DNA of 64,000 bases, taken from positions 248,001 to 312,000 of the forward strand of contig NZ_BAABAQ010000007.1 of assembly GCF_039537505.1 (NCBI RefSeq), read 5' to 3'. Below the pieces are notes generated by a model. It was not told the origin of the DNA. It did no database searches and saw only the letters and a program-made list of their open reading frames with translations. A program made the position numbers and the translations under genes. This DNA comes from Streptosporangium oxazolinicum. GTDB taxonomy: Bacteria; Actinomycetota; Actinomycetes; Streptosporangiales; Streptosporangiaceae. Position 1 is the first letter of the stretch; the number at the start of each line of letters is the position of its first letter. Shown here piece by piece: positions 1 to 7,937 of this stretch.

Positions 1-57
1 CGGGCGGCGGAGGACCCCGCGAGCCCGTACACGCACCCGGCGGAGGTGGTCGCATGA
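1..57 (+). CDS. ABC transporter component, 3' end only
   Basis: Only the last 18 codons are inside the window, ending in EVVA and a TGA that overlaps the ATG of the next gene (ATGA, 4 bp). The residues PASPYTHPAEVV resemble nothing diagnostic. From position alone, directly before a DppC-like permease and two DppD/DppF-like ATPases, this should be the first permease (DppB type) of the same importer. The overlap implies translational coupling. The function is inferred from context only. Confidence 0.5.
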   Translation, partial: RAAEDPASPYTHPAEVVA

Positions 58-986
58 CGGCGCCGGTCATCACGGGTGGCGCCCCCGGCGCGTCCGCCCC
101 CGGTGTCTCCGGCACCCGCGCGACGCTGCGGCGCAACTTCCGGCGCGGCGTCTGGCGGGTCCTGCGGCGCAAGCCCAGCCGGATCGTGGGCGTGGCCATC
201 CTGGGCGTGTTCGCGTTCATGGGGATCTTCGGGCCGTTGCTCTACCCCGCGCGGCTGCCGCGCGACGACAACGCGCTCTACGCCGCGCCGAGCCTGGCGC
301 ACCCCTTCGGCACCGACTTCGAGGGCACCGACGTGCTCGCCCTGGTGGTCACCGGGGCCCGCTACGTCCTGCTGACCGCCCTGGTCACCGCCGTCATCAC
401 GGTCGCCCTCGGCACCGCCGTCGGGCTGTTCGCGGGGTTTCGGCGCGGGCGCTGGGACGCGGTGCTCATGCGGATCACCGACATGAAGCTGACCATCCCC
501 GCCCTCCCGCTGCTGCTGGTCCTGTCGACCGTCTGGAAGTTCACCAGCGCGATCGAGATGGGCCTGGTGCTCGGGCTCCTCGGCTGGGGCGGCGTGGCGC
601 GCGCCGTGCGGGCGCAGACCCTCTCGCTGCGCGAGCGCGGCTTCATCGAGGCGGCGAGGGGACTCGGCCTGTCCGGCGGGCACATCGTCGGCAGGGAACT
701 GCTGCCCAGCATGGCTCCCTTCATCGCGATGAACATGCTCATCGCGGTGACCGGCGCGGTGTATGCGCAGGTGGGCCTGTTCTTCCTGGGGGTCCTGCCG
801 TTCGACGCCAACAACTGGGGCGTCATGCTCAACCTCGCCGTGTTCGGCGGCGGCGCGCTGACGACGACCACCGCGCTGCCGTACATGCTGGCGCCGCTGC
901 TGGCGATCCTGCTGCTCACCCTGGGCATCGTCCTCGTCGTCGACGCCATGGACGAGATCTTCAACCCCCGGCTGCGGGAGGACTGA
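54..986 (+). CDS. ABC peptide/oligosaccharide importer permease, DppC type
   Basis: Inner-membrane permease of a dipeptide/oligopeptide/nickel-type ABC importer, 310 aa, the usual length of DppC/OppC proteins. A basic N-terminus is followed by a first membrane segment at about residues 43-63, the extracytoplasmic stretch typical of DppC proteins, and further hydrophobic segments to the C-terminus. The EAA coupling loop, which docks on the ATPases, is at about residues 198-218 (EAARGLGLSGG...LLP). The start overlaps the stop of the upstream gene and the ATPase gene follows 4 bp downstream, so it is in one operon. Substrate is not readable from the permease. The muropeptide-recycling genes downstream suggest muropeptides or related sugars (inference). 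Confidence 0.9.
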   Translation: MTAPVITGGAPGASAPGVSGTRATLRRNFRRGVWRVLRRKPSRIVGVAILGVFAFMGIFGPLLYPARLPRDDNALYAAPSLAHPFGTDFEGTDVLALVVTGARYVLLTALVTAVITVALGTAVGLFAGFRRGRWDAVLMRITDMKLTIPALPLLLVLSTVWKFTSAIEMGLVLGLLGWGGVARAVRAQTLSLRERGFIEAARGLGLSGGHIVGRELLPSMAPFIAMNMLIAVTGAVYAQVGLFFLGVLPFDANNWGVMLNLAVFGGGALTTTTALPYMLAPLLAILLLTLGIVLVVDAMDEIFNPRLRED

Positions 987-990
987 ACAG

Positions 991-2424
991 ATGTTCGCAC
1001 GTTCGGAGAAGGTGTCCGCGACACCGGGCGGACGGCTGTTCGCCGCCCTGAGGACCCGGAGCACCCGGGGCACCGGGAACCCGGAGGGCGCCGCGAGCAC
1101 CGGGAGTGCCGCGAGCGCCCGCGAGGCGGGAAGGAGCGGGCCGCCCGGGGTGCGCGTCAGCGGCCTGTCCGTCGTCTACCGGACGCCGGCGGGGGAACTG
1201 CCCGCCGTGTCGGGGATCGATCTCGAACTGGTGCCCGGGACGATCACCGGGGTGGTCGGCGAGTCGGGATCCGGCAAGTCCACCCTGGCGCTGTCGCTGC
1301 TCAACGCGGTCCAGCCCCCCGGCAGGATCCGCTCGGGCGGCGTGGAGATCGACGGGCTCGGCGACGTCGTCGAGCTGCGGGGCGACGATCTGCGCCGGGC
1401 GCGGGGACGGCACATCGGGTACGTCTTCCAGGCCGCCCAGAACTCCCTCAACCCCCTCAAGACGGTCGGCAAGCAGCTCCTCGACCTGGGCCGCTCGCAC
1501 GACGTCCAGGACCTGCGGGGGCTGGTCAGGGACGCCAAGAACCTGCTCGGCAGGATGGGCATGGACGGCGCGCGGGTGCTCGACTCCCACCAGCACGAGC
1601 TGTCCGGCGGGATGCGCCAGCGGGTCGGCATCATGTTCGCGCTGGTGCTCAACGCCCACCTCGTCGTGCTGGACGAGCCCACGACCGCGCTCGACATGAT
1701 CACCCAGGCCACGATCCTGCGCATCGTCAGGGAGGTCCACGAGGAGCGCGGGCTCACCACGTTCGTCATCACCCACGACCTCGGCGTGGTGGCCGAGGTC
1801 GCCGACCGGCTCGCCGTCATGTACGGCGGGCGCGTGGTGGAGCAGGGACCGACCACCGAGGTGCTCGCCGCCCCCCGCCACCCCTACACCCAGGGGCTGA
1901 TCCGGGCCATCCCGCGCCTGATCGGCGACATCGGGGAGGCCAGGGCGCTGCCCGGCCGCCCGCCGACGCTTGGGACCGTTCCTTCGCGGGGATGCGTCTT
2001 CAGGGAGCGTTGCGAGCTGCGTATGGACGTCTGCGAGACCGAGGAGCCGCCCGCCGTCTCGCGCGGCGAGTGGATCGTGGCCTGTCACGCCGTCGCCGCC
2101 CGCCACGCGGAAGAGGACGCGGGCGCGGCGCGTACCGCGAACGGGACCGGTGACGGGACCGGCGGCGGGGCCGGGAACGTCGCGCCCCCCGCGACCGGCA
2201 CGGAGAGGGGGAACGTCGCGCGCGCCGCGAACGGAACCGGGACGGAGAACGCAGACGAGACCGGAGCCGGGAACACGAACGGGACCGAGAGCGCGACCGG
2301 GACGGAGAACGAAGACGAGGCCCGAGCCGGGAACACGAACGGGAACGCGTACGAGGACCGGGAGGTGCTTCTGCGGGGAGCCGGACGGACGGCCGGGACA
2401 CACGGACCGAGGGAGAAGGCGTGA
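991..2424 (+). CDS. ABC importer ATPase, DppD type, with long low-complexity tail
   Basis: Cytoplasmic ATPase of the importer. A GGAGG site lies 15 nt before the ATG. An N-terminal extension of about 55 residues rich in Gly/Ser/Arg precedes the ATPase core. Walker A is GESGSGKST at about 90-98, the signature LSGGMRQRV is at about 204, and Walker B VVLDEPTTALD is at about 225. A C-terminal Dpp/Opp region with paired cysteines follows at about 333-348. The last ~105 residues are unlike the family: a Gly/Thr/Asn/Glu-rich tail encoded by degenerate GGGAACG/GACCGGG repeats (about 2105-2390). Family members usually end near 330-350 aa, so the tail is an expansion. The next ATPase starts with GTG overlapping this stop. 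Confidence 0.93.
   Translation: MFARSEKVSATPGGRLFAALRTRSTRGTGNPEGAASTGSAASAREAGRSGPPGVRVSGLSVVYRTPAGELPAVSGIDLELVPGTITGVVGESGSGKSTLALSLLNAVQPPGRIRSGGVEIDGLGDVVELRGDDLRRARGRHIGYVFQAAQNSLNPLKTVGKQLLDLGRSHDVQDLRGLVRDAKNLLGRMGMDGARVLDSHQHELSGGMRQRVGIMFALVLNAHLVVLDEPTTALDMITQATILRIVREVHEERGLTTFVITHDLGVVAEVADRLAVMYGGRVVEQGPTTEVLAAPRHPYTQGLIRAIPRLIGDIGEARALPGRPPTLGTVPSRGCVFRERCELRMDVCETEEPPAVSRGEWIVACHAVAARHAEEDAGAARTANGTGDGTGGGAGNVAPPATGTERGNVARAANGTGTENADETGAGNTNGTESATGTENEDEARAGNTNGNAYEDREVLLRGAGRTAGTHGPREKA
2100..2400 (+). repeat. degenerate short repeats encoding the DppD tail
   Basis: Imperfect reiterations of GGGACCGG, GGGAACG and GACGGAGAACG-type units without a fixed period, all in frame with the ATPase gene. 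They encode runs such as GTGDGTGGGAGN and TGTENADETGAGN. The same unit style reappears at 5580-5715. Confidence 0.8.
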
Positions 2425-3431
2425 TCACTGGGCAGGCAATCACGAAGACCTTCAAGCAGCGGGGCGGCATGCTCGCCGGGCGGGAGGTGAAGGCGCTGCG
2501 CGGCGTCGACTTCGCCATCCCGAAGGGCGGGGCGGCGTCGTTCATCGGGGAGTCGGGCTGCGGCAAGACGACACTCGGGCGGATCATCGCCGGGCTGGAG
2601 AGCCACGACTCCGGAGAGATCACCATCGACGGCACGCCCATGTCGTCGCTGCGCCCGAAGCGGCGCCAGCCCTACTTCCGCCGCATCCAGCTCATCCACC
2701 AGGACCCGTACTCGGCGCTCAACCCGACCCGCACGGTGCACCAGACGCTGGACGCGCCGCTGTCGCTGCGAGCCGCGCAGACCGGCCGCTCACGGTCGTG
2801 GGCCGACGGGCGCGCCCAGGAGCTGCTGGAGCTGGTCGGTCTCGACCCCGGCTACGTGCTGCCGCGCTACCCCCACCAGCTCTCCGGCGGCATGCGCCAG
2901 CGGGTCGTCATCGCCCGCGCCCTCACCGTCGACCCCGAGATGCTCGTCGCCGACGAGGCCGTCTCCATGATCGACGTATCGCTGCGGCTGGGCATCCTCG
3001 CCCTGCTCAAGGACCTTCGCGAGCGCCTCGGGGTGAGCGTGCTGTTCATCACCCACGACGTGGCGACCGCGCGCTACATCGGTGACGACGGCGAGCTGTA
3101 CGTCATCTACCGGGGGGAGGTCGTCGAGCGCGGTCACGTCGAGACGATCATCTCCGGCCCCGTGCACCCGTACACCCAGTCGCTGCTGTCGGCCATCCCC
3201 GTGCTGCACGGCCTGGAGCGGCCCGGCGAGGAGCCGGTGACGCCGACCGGCGCGCTCGACGAGAGCCGCCTCGACGCGGGTTGCCTGTTCGCCCGGCGCT
3301 GCCCGTTCCGCACCGGCCGCTGCGAGTCGGAGCACCCGCCGCTCGGCCACGGCGGCGGCACGCCTCAGGAGCACGCCTGCTTCCACCCCGCTCCCCGCGA
3401 CGTCGTCGCCATGCCGGTCGGCCGCTCGTGA
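2421..3431 (+). CDS. ABC importer ATPase, DppF type
   Basis: Second ATPase of the importer, 336 aa, normal for DppF/OppF. The GTG start overlaps the upstream TGA (GTGA), implying coupled translation. Walker A is GESGCGKTT near residues 43-51 and the signature LSGGMRQRV is near 153. The Walker B segment reads LVADEAVSMID near 173, so the D-loop is SMID rather than the common SALD/SMLD. The C-terminus has the Dpp/Opp cysteine motif GCLFARRCPF...C. Paired with the preceding ATPase it would form the heterodimeric motor of the importer. Confidence 0.93.
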   Translation: MITGQAITKTFKQRGGMLAGREVKALRGVDFAIPKGGAASFIGESGCGKTTLGRIIAGLESHDSGEITIDGTPMSSLRPKRRQPYFRRIQLIHQDPYSALNPTRTVHQTLDAPLSLRAAQTGRSRSWADGRAQELLELVGLDPGYVLPRYPHQLSGGMRQRVVIARALTVDPEMLVADEAVSMIDVSLRLGILALLKDLRERLGVSVLFITHDVATARYIGDDGELYVIYRGEVVERGHVETIISGPVHPYTQSLLSAIPVLHGLERPGEEPVTPTGALDESRLDAGCLFARRCPFRTGRCESEHPPLGHGGGTPQEHACFHPAPRDVVAMPVGRS

Positions 3432-4438
3432 CCCCGCTGGGGAACGGTCCCGGCGCGGGGCCGTGGAACGTGGGCGGGACGCCGGGGGCTCCCGAAGTGC
3501 CGGGGACCCCTGAAGAGACGCGCGACTCCCAGGCGCCGGGAGTCCGCGAGACGTCCCGGACGCGCGAGACGTCCGGGATCCGCGAGGCCGTCGCGGCCGA
3601 CGCGGCGGCGCTCGCGGGGATCGCCGGGGCGGCGCTCACCCATGACGCGGGGGAGGCCGCGAGCCTGGTCGCCAGGCTCGCCACCCCGCCCGCGCACCGG
3701 TCCTGGACGGCGCTGGTGACGCGCGATCTCGACGGTGTGGTGTTCGCCTCCATGTCGGCGCGCGACCCGCGCGCGGGCCATGTCGACCTGCTCGCCGTAC
3801 GCCCCGAGGCCCGGGGGGCGGGGCTCGGCCGGGCGCTGGTCGCCGCGGCCGAGGAGTGGCTGCGCGGCCGGGGGGCGACCGAGGCCCGCTTCGCCGGCAA
3901 CCCGCCCTGCTACGCCTGGCCCGGCATCGACGTGCGCTACACCGAGGCCGCCTGCCTGGCCGAGAGCCTCGGCTACGAGCGCTACAACGTCGCCTGGAAC
4001 ATGACCGTCGACCTCACCGGGGACCTGTCCGCCGACGCCGACCTCGCGCGGCTGGCGGACTCGGGGGTCACCGTGCGCGCCGCCGCCCCCGGGGACCGCG
4101 CCGCCGTGTCGGCCTTCGTCGCGGAGCAGTGGAACGCGAACTGGGCGTGGGAGGCGGAGCAGGCCGTCGGCTGCCACTACGCCGTCAGGGAGGGCGAGAT
4201 CCTCGGTTTCGCCGCGTGGGGTACGAGGCCCTCCTGGTTCGGCCCGATGGGCACCGCGCCGGCCGCGCGGGGCCTGGGGGTCGGCCGCGTGCTCGTGCGC
4301 CGCTGCCTCGCCGAGCAGCGGGCCGCGGGCATGTCGAGCGCCCAGATCGGCTGGGTGGGGCCGCTGCGCTTCTACGCGCGGACGGTCGGCGCGCACGCCG
4401 AGCGGGTCTTCTGGCTCTACCGCCGTGGGTTGCCGTGA
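3428..4438 (+). CDS. double-domain GNAT N-acetyltransferase
   Basis: Predicted cytoplasmic acetyl-CoA-dependent acetyltransferase of 336 aa with two GNAT folds. The first (about 50-180) has the acetyl-CoA loop RPEARGAGLGRALV near 123-141. The second (about 210-330) has APAARGLGVGRVLV near 277-294. The GTG start at 3428 overlaps the upstream stop (GTGA), so it is the last gene of the importer operon. The first ~45 residues are low complexity (GTPGAPEVPGTPEE, then RETSRTRETSGIRE) and look like a repeat expansion. Substrate unknown. The operon position suggests an imported amino-sugar or peptide substrate (inference). Confidence 0.85.
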   Translation: MTPLGNGPGAGPWNVGGTPGAPEVPGTPEETRDSQAPGVRETSRTRETSGIREAVAADAAALAGIAGAALTHDAGEAASLVARLATPPAHRSWTALVTRDLDGVVFASMSARDPRAGHVDLLAVRPEARGAGLGRALVAAAEEWLRGRGATEARFAGNPPCYAWPGIDVRYTEAACLAESLGYERYNVAWNMTVDLTGDLSADADLARLADSGVTVRAAAPGDRAAVSAFVAEQWNANWAWEAEQAVGCHYAVREGEILGFAAWGTRPSWFGPMGTAPAARGLGVGRVLVRRCLAEQRAAGMSSAQIGWVGPLRFYARTVGAHAERVFWLYRRGLP

Positions 4439-4534
4439 CGGCCCCGCCCATCGGACACGGCCATCACGCCCGCACTGTCAGAAGATCATCCACTTGGCAG
4501 CAGTGAGACAGGACAACTAACGACATGGGACGTC

Positions 4535-5464
4535 ATGAGTGATCAACCAGCCACACTGTCCACGCTTTCCACCGAGCAGAGCGATCCGCGCTACAGCCGG
4601 ATCGACAGGCTCCCCACCGAGCAGGTGGCCCGGCTGATGAACGCGGCGGACACCGCGGTGCCCGCGGCGGTGGCCGAGGCGGTTCCGGAGATCTCGGCCG
4701 CGGTGGACGCGGTCGTGGCCCGGATGAAGTCGGGGGGCCGCCTGTTCTACGTGGGCGCGGGAACGTCGGGCCGGCTGGCCGTGCTGGACGCCTCCGAATG
4801 CCCGCCGACCTTCGGTACCGATCCCGAGCTCGTCCAGGGCGTCATCGCGGGTGGCCCTCCCGCGCTGACGCGTTCGGTCGAGGGTGCGGAGGACGACCAC
4901 GCCGGGGGAGCGGCAGCCCTCGTGGAACGGGGAGTGGGCGAGCTCGACGCGGTGGTGGGCGTCTCCGCCAGTGGCCGCGCGCCCTTCGTGCTCGGCGCGC
5001 TCGCCGAGGCGAGCCGCCGTGGAGCCCTCACCGTGGCACTGTCGTGCAACGCCGAGACCCCGCTGTCGGCGGCGGCGCGGCACCCCATCGAGGTGATCGT
5101 CGGCCCGGAGGTGGTGACCGGCTCCACCAGGCTCAAGGCGGGGACCGCGCAGAAGCTGGTCCTCAACATGATCTCCACGATCGCGATGGTCAAGCTGGGC
5201 CGTACCTACGGCAACACGATGATCGAGGTGTCGGCGATGAACTCCAAGCTGGCCGACCGGGCGGCCAGAATGGTGAGCGACATCACCGGGGCGGCCCTCT
5301 CCGCCGCCCGCTCCGCGCTGGAGGCCGCCGGATGGCACGTGAAGGTCGCGGTCCTGATGATCGAGCACGGCCTCGACGCCGGTGGCGCCCGGGTCCTGCT
5401 GGAGCGGCACGGCGATCACCTTGACGCGGCGCTGGAGGCGGCGGGACAGGCCAGGGGGGCCTGA
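4535..5464 (+). CDS. murQ: N-acetylmuramic acid 6-phosphate etherase MurQ
   Basis: Cleaves the D-lactyl ether of MurNAc-6-phosphate, giving GlcNAc-6-phosphate and D-lactate, the committing step of cytoplasmic MurNAc recycling. 309 aa, the standard MurQ length. The SIS domain holds the phosphosugar-binding GAGTSGRLAVLDASECPPTFG segment (residues 75-95). E88 in DASE and E119 in SVEGAED have the same 31-residue spacing as E. coli Glu83/Glu114, the known catalytic pair. It lies 96 bp after the acetyltransferase and could be transcribed with the importer or from its own promoter. The Shine-Dalgarno sequence is weak. With AmiE-like, NagZ, AnmK and an RpiR regulator nearby it defines a cell-wall recycling island. 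Confidence 0.96.
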   Translation: MSDQPATLSTLSTEQSDPRYSRIDRLPTEQVARLMNAADTAVPAAVAEAVPEISAAVDAVVARMKSGGRLFYVGAGTSGRLAVLDASECPPTFGTDPELVQGVIAGGPPALTRSVEGAEDDHAGGAAALVERGVGELDAVVGVSASGRAPFVLGALAEASRRGALTVALSCNAETPLSAAARHPIEVIVGPEVVTGSTRLKAGTAQKLVLNMISTIAMVKLGRTYGNTMIEVSAMNSKLADRAARMVSDITGAALSAARSALEAAGWHVKVAVLMIEHGLDAGGARVLLERHGDHLDAALEAAGQARGA

Positions 5465-5479
5465 CCCTCCGGCGGAGGG
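5465..5479 (+). terminator. short GC hairpin directly after murQ
   Basis: CCCTCC-GGC-GGAGGG forms a perfect 6-bp stem with a 3-nt loop, starting one base after the murQ stop. There is no U-tract, as is common in high-GC actinomycetes. It may be an attenuating hairpin rather than a full terminator. Confidence 0.4.
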
Positions 5480-5526
5480 GAACCGACCGGGACCGGACGT
5501 GAGCCGGTGCCGGGCACGAAACCGCT

Positions 5527-5715
5527 TTTTCCCGTGCGGCACCGGAACCTTTTCCCGTGCGGCACCGGAACCGAGAGCGGGCGCGAGGCGGGAACGCGGG
5601 ACCGGGGTGGGAACGGGACCGGAGTGGGAACGAATCGGGACTGGAGCGGGACCGGGGTGGAAACGGGAACGGGACCGGGAGCGAAGTGGGACCGATGCCG
5701 GACCGAGGGCGGGAG
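5527..5715 (+). repeat. intergenic repeat patch between murQ and the serine hydrolase
   Basis: Two near-identical 23-bp direct repeats (TTCCCGTGCGGCACCGGAACC-like, beginning about 5528 and 5551) lead into about 130 bp of degenerate GGGAACGGGACCGG-type units. No coding function fits the region. It can be read open in several frames only because it is GC-rich and repetitive. The units match those in the DppD tail 3 kb upstream. Confidence 0.75.
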
Positions 5716-5724
5716 CGGAGAGCG

Positions 5725-6807
5725 GTGTCCGATCGTGAGGAAGACGCCCGGCTCGCCGGGATCCTCGGCGCGGCGGTGCCGCGCGTCTGCTCGGCCGCGG
5801 TGGCGGCGATCGCCGTGGGCGGGGTCACGGTGGCCGCCGCCGCGGCGGGGGAGGCCGTACGCTACTCGTCGGCCTCGGAGGAACTCGCCGGAGACCGGCC
5901 GCCCGCCCTCCGCGACTCGATCTTCGACCTCGCCTCGATCACCAAGCTCTTCACCACGGCCGTCATCCTGTCGCTGGCCGAGGACGGCCTGCTCGGCCTG
6001 GACGAGCCCGTCGCCGCCCGGCTGCCCGCCTGTTACGGCGGCGCCCCGGAGGTCACCCTGCGGCACCTGCTCACCCACACCGCGGGACTGCCGCCGGGAC
6101 GCAGGGCCCACGAGGAGATTCCCGGTGACGGCCCGGAGATCCACGCCACACGCATGGAGCGGATCCTCTCGACGCCGCCGATCGGCCCCGCGGGTGAGCG
6201 CTACCTCTACTCCGACGTCGGGCTGATCACGGCGGGCCGGGTGGCGGAGATCGCCGGCCGGGCCCGCCTGGACGAGCTCGTCCGCACCCGGGTCACCGGA
6301 CCCCTGGGCCTGCCCGACACCGGCTACCGCCCCGCCGCGTCCCTGCTGTCGCGGATCGTCGCCACCGAGCACAAGCCCGAGCGCCCGGGGCCGGGATGCG
6401 TGCGCGGCGAGGTCCACGACGAGACCGCGCACGGCCTGGGCGGGGTCGCCGGGCACGCCGGGATCTTCTCCACCGCCGACGACCTCGTACGTTTCGCCGA
6501 GGCCCTGCGCACGGGAGGAGCCCCGCTGCTGAGTGAGGAGACGGCCGCCGAGATCATCCGCGACCACCCCGTCAGGGGCGCGGACTTCCGCCACGGCCTG
6601 GGGGTGCGGATCGGCGACCCCGCGATCGTCGGCCCGCTGGCCGACGCCTACGGCCACTCGGGCTTCACCGGCACCTCGCTCGTCGTCGATCCCGGGCGCG
6701 CCCTCACCGTCGTCCTGCTGACCAACAACGTCCACCCCCTGCGCGGCCGCGCGGGCATCCGCGACCTGCGCCACGCCGTCGCCGCCGAGGCCCTGCGCCT
6801 GTCCTGA
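5725..6807 (+). CDS. serine hydrolase of the beta-lactamase family, AmiE/YbbE-like
   Basis: 360-aa protein of the class C beta-lactamase/DD-peptidase fold. The nucleophile motif is S71-I-T-K74, the Tyr motif is Y162-S-D164, and the KTG-equivalent is HSGFTG near the C-terminus. I chose GTG 5725 because GGAG lies five bases upstream and everything before it is repeat DNA; the reading frame is open further upstream, with an ATG at 5695. No convincing signal peptide, so probably cytoplasmic. In Bacillus subtilis the muropeptide cluster contains a homologous-type hydrolase (AmiE/YbbE) that removes the peptide from MurNAc. Position beside murQ and opposite nagZ fits that role. The exact substrate is an inference; an esterase or carboxypeptidase is possible. 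Confidence 0.8.
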   Translation: MSDREEDARLAGILGAAVPRVCSAAVAAIAVGGVTVAAAAAGEAVRYSSASEELAGDRPPALRDSIFDLASITKLFTTAVILSLAEDGLLGLDEPVAARLPACYGGAPEVTLRHLLTHTAGLPPGRRAHEEIPGDGPEIHATRMERILSTPPIGPAGERYLYSDVGLITAGRVAEIAGRARLDELVRTRVTGPLGLPDTGYRPAASLLSRIVATEHKPERPGPGCVRGEVHDETAHGLGGVAGHAGIFSTADDLVRFAEALRTGGAPLLSEETAAEIIRDHPVRGADFRHGLGVRIGDPAIVGPLADAYGHSGFTGTSLVVDPGRALTVVLLTNNVHPLRGRAGIRDLRHAVAAEALRLS

Positions 6808-6823
6808 GCCCGAGCGCCCCGCG

Positions 6824-6942
6824 TCAGAGGGCCCCCGCGGCCCCGGCGCTGTAGACGGTGGGGTGGATCGGCCGGAAACCGAGCTCATCGCGGATCTTGG
6901 AGGTGTCCGCGATGCCCTCCCAGGGGTCGTCGAGTGTCCGGC
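6824..6942 (-). pseudogene. 3' relic of an NAD-dependent epimerase/dehydratase gene
   Basis: Read on the minus strand, the last ~39 codons before the TGA at 6826-6824 give LDDPWEGIADTSKIRDELG followed by FRPIHPTVYSAGAAGAL. That is the typical C-terminal end of extended SDR epimerases (ADTSKIR-ELGF-P). Upstream the frame runs into the 3' end of the RpiR gene without a start or a Rossmann domain, so only the tail survives. It shows that a former gene was replaced or deleted at the edge of the regulator. Confidence 0.5.
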
Positions 6943-7007
6943 TCGCCGCCCCGTCGGGGACGGATCCGCGACCTCGTGATCCGAGCCCCGGACAGGCCCT
7001 GGGAGCC

Positions 7008-7910
7008 CTAGGAGGAGGACCTGCTCCGGCGGCGGTAGTCGGTTCTGAAGCCGTCGATGGCGTCCCTGGTCGCCCTCAGCGCCGCGTCCGAGGTCTCGAA
7101 GGTGCGCTGGGCGATGCCGACGAAGATGCAGTCGACGATCAGGAGCTGGCTGATCCGGCTGGCCAGCGCCCCCGGGCGGAAGGCGGTCTCCCGGCCCGCC
7201 GAGACCAGGACGTGGTCGGCGAGCCCGGCCAGGGAGGAGCGCGGGTTGTTGGTGATGGCCACCGTGGTCGCGCCCGCCCGCCGCGCGACGCGCACGGGCG
7301 CGAGCACGTCGGGGGTCTCGCCGGTGCAGCTCACCGCCACCGCGACGTCGTCGTCCCGTACCAGCGCCGCGCTGGTCAGCGCCAGGTGCGCGTCGGTGTA
7401 GGCGTGACCGGGCAGGCCGATCCGCATCAGCTTCTGCGCCATGTCGGCCGCCACGAGCCCGGAGGCGCCGACCCCGTAGACGTCGACCTTGCGCGCCCCG
7501 GCCACGGCCTCCACCACCATGCCCAGCCGGTCGGGGTTGAGCTGCGCCGCGGTGTCGGCCAGCGCCTCGGACTCGGCCCTGGCCACCTTCGCGATCACGT
7601 CGGTCAGCGGGTCGTCGGGGCCGAGGTCACCGGGAACCAGCCGCTCGGGCTCGTCCCTGGCCACCGCCGCGGCCAGGGCGAAGCGCAGCTGGGAGTATCC
7701 GGCGAAGCCCAGGGCCCTGGCGGTGCGCACGATCGTGGCCTCGCTGGTGCCGGAGGCCGCGCTGAACTCGGTGATGGTGCTGCGGGCCACCACGCCGGGG
7801 TCGTCGAGGATGAGGCGGGCGATGGACTGGGCCGCAGGGGTGAGGGAGGGAAGGACGGCCCTCACCGTGGCCACCAGGTTCACGGGGGTGGGGCCATCGA
7901 GGACATTCAT
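7008..7910 (-). CDS. RpiR/MurR-family transcriptional regulator
   Basis: 300-aa regulator with an N-terminal RpiR-type helix-turn-helix (about 1-80; STITEFSAASGTSEATIVRTAR is the recognition region). A C-terminal SIS domain (about 120-260) includes DVYGVGASGLVAADMAQKL and SCTGETPDVLAPVRVARR, which should bind a phosphosugar. An AAAGG site precedes the ATG. It sits 27 bp after nagZ in the same orientation, so the two form an operon. MurR of E. coli and B. subtilis controls muramic acid genes in response to MurNAc-6-phosphate, and the neighbours make the same ligand likely here (inference). The palindrome at 9520-9546 is its best operator candidate. Confidence 0.88.
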   Translation of the reverse strand: MNVLDGPTPVNLVATVRAVLPSLTPAAQSIARLILDDPGVVARSTITEFSAASGTSEATIVRTARALGFAGYSQLRFALAAAVARDEPERLVPGDLGPDDPLTDVIAKVARAESEALADTAAQLNPDRLGMVVEAVAGARKVDVYGVGASGLVAADMAQKLMRIGLPGHAYTDAHLALTSAALVRDDDVAVAVSCTGETPDVLAPVRVARRAGATTVAITNNPRSSLAGLADHVLVSAGRETAFRPGALASRISQLLIVDCIFVGIAQRTFETSDAALRATRDAIDGFRTDYRRRSRSSS

Positions 7911-7937
7911 TAAGCACCTTTCATTTCATAAATCAGC

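Noticed and set aside
961..2403. 480-codon minus-strand open frame opposite the DppD-type gene
   Set aside because: Repetitive VRVPGSGLV-type product arises from the antisense of the coding repeats. The plus strand carries all ABC motifs.
5557..5724. N-terminal extension of the AmiE-like protein
   Set aside because: The extra codons are the intergenic repeat patch. A GGAG-preceded GTG at 5725 gives a normal-length serine hydrolase.
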